A DNA stretch of 64,000 bases. Origin: Spirochaetota bacterium (GTDB lineage Bacteria > Spirochaetota > Spirochaetia > Treponematales > UBA12059). The position numbers were made by a program, and so were the translations under genes. The number at the start of each line of letters is the position of its first letter. Positions within the stretch are counted from its first letter, which is position 1. Below are positions 62,893 to 64,000 of this stretch, piece by piece. The stretch covers positions 62,001-126,000 of the forward strand of contig JADFDI010000004.1 of the NCBI GenBank assembly GCA_018262985.1, given 5' to 3'. Below the pieces are notes generated by a model. The model saw only the letters and a list, made by a program, of their open reading frames with translations. It was not told the DNA's origin and made no database searches.

Positions 62893-62920
62893 TTAGACCC
62901 GGCCGCCGCGCGAAAGTTGC
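62893..62920 (-). promoter_or_regulatory. ECF-type autoregulatory promoter
   Basis: Minus strand: GCAACTTT (62920-62913) and GTCTAA (62898-62893); CAACTT and TCTAA are 16 bp apart. The AAC of the -35 and the GTC/TCTAA -10 are hallmarks of ECF sigma promoters. Leader about 50 nt to ATG 62835. Confidence 0.7.
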
Positions 62921-62942
62921 AGGTCCCGGGCATTCCCGGCCC

Positions 62943-63344
62943 TCAGGCTTCCGTCGGGGGAAAGGGCAGCGTCCGCGTCGCGATCAGGTCCACCCCCGTG
63001 CCGAGCGCGTCGGCGATGAGCACCTGGCCGCGCCTGACCGGCAGCGCCACGTCCAAGGCGTACACGGCCTCGAGCAGCTCGGCGACGCGCTCCTTCGGAA
63101 AAGGCGCCGCCGTGCGGACGGGCACGCGGGCCACCGCGCCGACCTCCCCGCGCGCGGGGGCGTCGGCGGCGCGGATGCGGGCGGTGGCGCTGACCACGCG
63201 CCGCGGGTCGAGGAATTCCTCGGCGGCGTAGCGGGCTCCGCGCGGACAGCGGTTGCCGCTCGTCAGGACCGTGCCGTTTTCGCCGAGCCGGACCTTGAGC
63301 GCGCACGACATGGGGCAGACGACGCAGACGAGATCCCGTTCCAT
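62943..63344 (-). CDS. DUF1667 cysteine protein of anaerobic glycerol-3-phosphate metabolism
   Basis: 133 residues. The N-terminal four-Cys set CVVCPMSC ... NRCPRGARYAAEE may hold a cluster or zinc; a C-terminal domain of about 80 residues follows (VSATARIR; VAELLEAVYALDVALPVRRGQVL). DUF1667 genes usually lie with a FAD-dependent NAD(P)-type oxidoreductase and glycerol-3-phosphate dehydrogenase. ATG 63344 overlaps the oxidoreductase stop (TGATG), confirming the pairing here. Confidence 0.9.
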   Translation of the reverse strand: MERDLVCVVCPMSCALKVRLGENGTVLTSGNRCPRGARYAAEEFLDPRRVVSATARIRAADAPARGEVGAVARVPVRTAAPFPKERVAELLEAVYALDVALPVRRGQVLIADALGTGVDLIATRTLPFPPTEA

Positions 63345-64000
63345 CAGAGGCGCTCCTGCACGAGGGCGATCTCGAGCACGGCGTCCGTGCCCGCCTCGAC
63401 CAGGTCGGCGAAGTCCTCGGGCCCCAGCTCGATGGATTGCATTTCGGACGGTTGCACGTGGCCCTTGCGCAGCTTCTTGACCACGCGCCGGTCGATCCTG
63501 GCTTCGAGCGTGGCGCCGTGCAGCACGGCGAGCGAGCGGAAGTACACGCGGTTCTTCCGCGTCAGGTCGACCTTGACCGGCGCGACGTAGCGGACGTTGG
63601 CGCCGGCCTTGACGCGGAGCTCGGGACCGGGACGCTCCCCGCCGAGCCAGGCCGCCGCGTGGGCGCCGGCCCGCCGCGCCTCCTCCGCCACCCAGTCCAC
63701 CAGGTCGTGGACGTGCAGCACGTTGCCGCAGGCGAAAACGCCCGGCACGCTGGTCATGAGCGTGGAATCGACCTTCGGGCCGCCGGTGGCGGGATTGAGC
63801 TCCACGCCGGCGCCGCGGGAGAGCTCGTTCTCGGGCACGAGGCCGACGGAGAGCAGGACCGTGTCGCAGGGGATGGTCCGCGCGCGCGAAAGGTCGAGCG
63901 AGCCGTTCTCGAGGGGCGCTATCTCCACTCCCTCGACGCGGTCTTTCCCGAAGATGCGCGTGGTCTGGTGGCCGAGGTAGAGGGGGATGCCGAAGTCCTC
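63344..64000 (-). CDS. FAD-dependent oxidoreductase (5' part beyond window)
   Basis: The C-terminal 218 residues of a two-dinucleotide-domain flavoprotein. The frame continues through an internal GTG at 63928 to the window edge (EDFGIPLYLGHQTTRIFG precedes it). FAD-domain ends are visible: DTVLLSVGLVPENEL and VPGVFACGNVLHVHDLVD. The partner is DUF1667, as in glpA-FAD oxidoreductase-DUF1667 clusters, where it carries electrons from glycerol-3-phosphate oxidation. The rest of the enzyme, and any glpA or glpK, must lie to the right of the window. Confidence 0.88.
   Translation of the reverse strand, partial: EDFGIPLYLGHQTTRIFGKDRVEGVEIAPLENGSLDLSRARTIPCDTVLLSVGLVPENELSRGAGVELNPATGGPKVDSTLMTSVPGVFACGNVLHVHDLVDWVAEEARRAGAHAAAWLGGERPGPELRVKAGANVRYVAPVKVDLTRKNRVYFRSLAVLHGATLEARIDRRVVKKLRKGHVQPSEMQSIELGPEDFADLVEAGTDAVLEIALVQERL

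Noticed and set aside
1-64000. Prophage, integrative element or defence island
   Set aside because: No integrase, capsid, restriction-modification, toxin-antitoxin or CRISPR genes were seen, and the base composition looks even.

Overview
The window is 64 kb of very GC-rich, densely coding bacterial DNA, apparently chromosomal. It holds no rRNA, tRNA, CRISPR array, transposase or phage gene that I can find. The gene set points to a free-living fermentative anaerobe: a complete NAD(P)-linked [FeFe]-hydrogenase operon, a tungsten-type aldehyde ferredoxin oxidoreductase with its own MoaD-like protein, a hemerythrin/ferredoxin/Rrf2 unit, and the FAD-oxidoreductase/DUF1667 pair of anaerobic glycerol-3-phosphate metabolism. 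Many lipoproteins, beta-repeat surface proteins, an MCP without a large sensor domain and abundant TPR proteins suggest Spirochaetota. That assignment is inference, about 50-60 % confident.

Layout. 1-7.7 kb: sugar/sugar-acid locus with 6-phosphogluconate dehydrogenase (5' end cut off by the window), a zinc dehydrogenase, a Gfo/Idh/MocA oxidoreductase, a PfkB kinase and a LacI regulator, interrupted by three copies of a 124-126 bp three-hairpin element. 7.8-17.8 kb: an N-terminal glutamine amidase, a PEGA-type lipoprotein, a DUF72 protein, two paralogous InlB-repeat lipoproteins and a transglutaminase/TPR protein. 18-23 kb: a BASS-type transporter, moaD-aor-slyX, a thioesterase and a CPBP protein. 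23-30 kb: MCP plus two epimerases in one overlapping operon, then hemerythrin, ferredoxin protein and Rrf2, and an ArsC-like protein. 30-39.3 kb: a hybrid kinase/Nudix pair, then a LamG/FN3 protein, a large TPR protein, an HDOD protein and a metallo-beta-lactamase in one overlapping operon. 39.3-44.4 kb: uvrC, a YkgJ protein, an Rsm22-type methyltransferase, mobB and a small partner, and a response regulator. 44.6-49.8 kb: the hydrogenase operon. 49.8-50.3 kb: a structured non-coding stretch. 50.3-64 kb: a receiver protein, an EcfT-like protein, a FAD-synthetase/Gx-transporter fusion, an MFS transporter, a class III adenylate cyclase, GH42 beta-galactosidase, a TPR protein, a 5'-nucleotidase lipoprotein, Hsp20, an ECF sigma/anti-sigma operon with its own ECF-type promoter, and the DUF1667/FAD-oxidoreductase pair running off the end.

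Regulatory signals are unusually readable because AT-rich hexamers stand out in this DNA. Housekeeping promoters of the form TTGNNN-N16/18-TANNNT can be placed before about a dozen genes. At several genes without a Shine-Dalgarno sequence the -10 hexamer ends 6-7 nt before the start codon, which predicts leaderless mRNAs.

The strongest candidates for something new are: (1) the three-hairpin repeat family, whose stems differ in sequence between copies but keep pairing and spacing while a GCAC/GGA internal loop stays fixed; (2) the FAD-synthetase-like nucleotidyltransferase fused to a Gx-transporter domain beside an EcfT-like protein, a possible flavin synthesis-and-export unit; (3) the nested palindrome upstream of the hydrogenase operon; and (4) a bacterial WDYHV-type N-terminal glutamine amidase.
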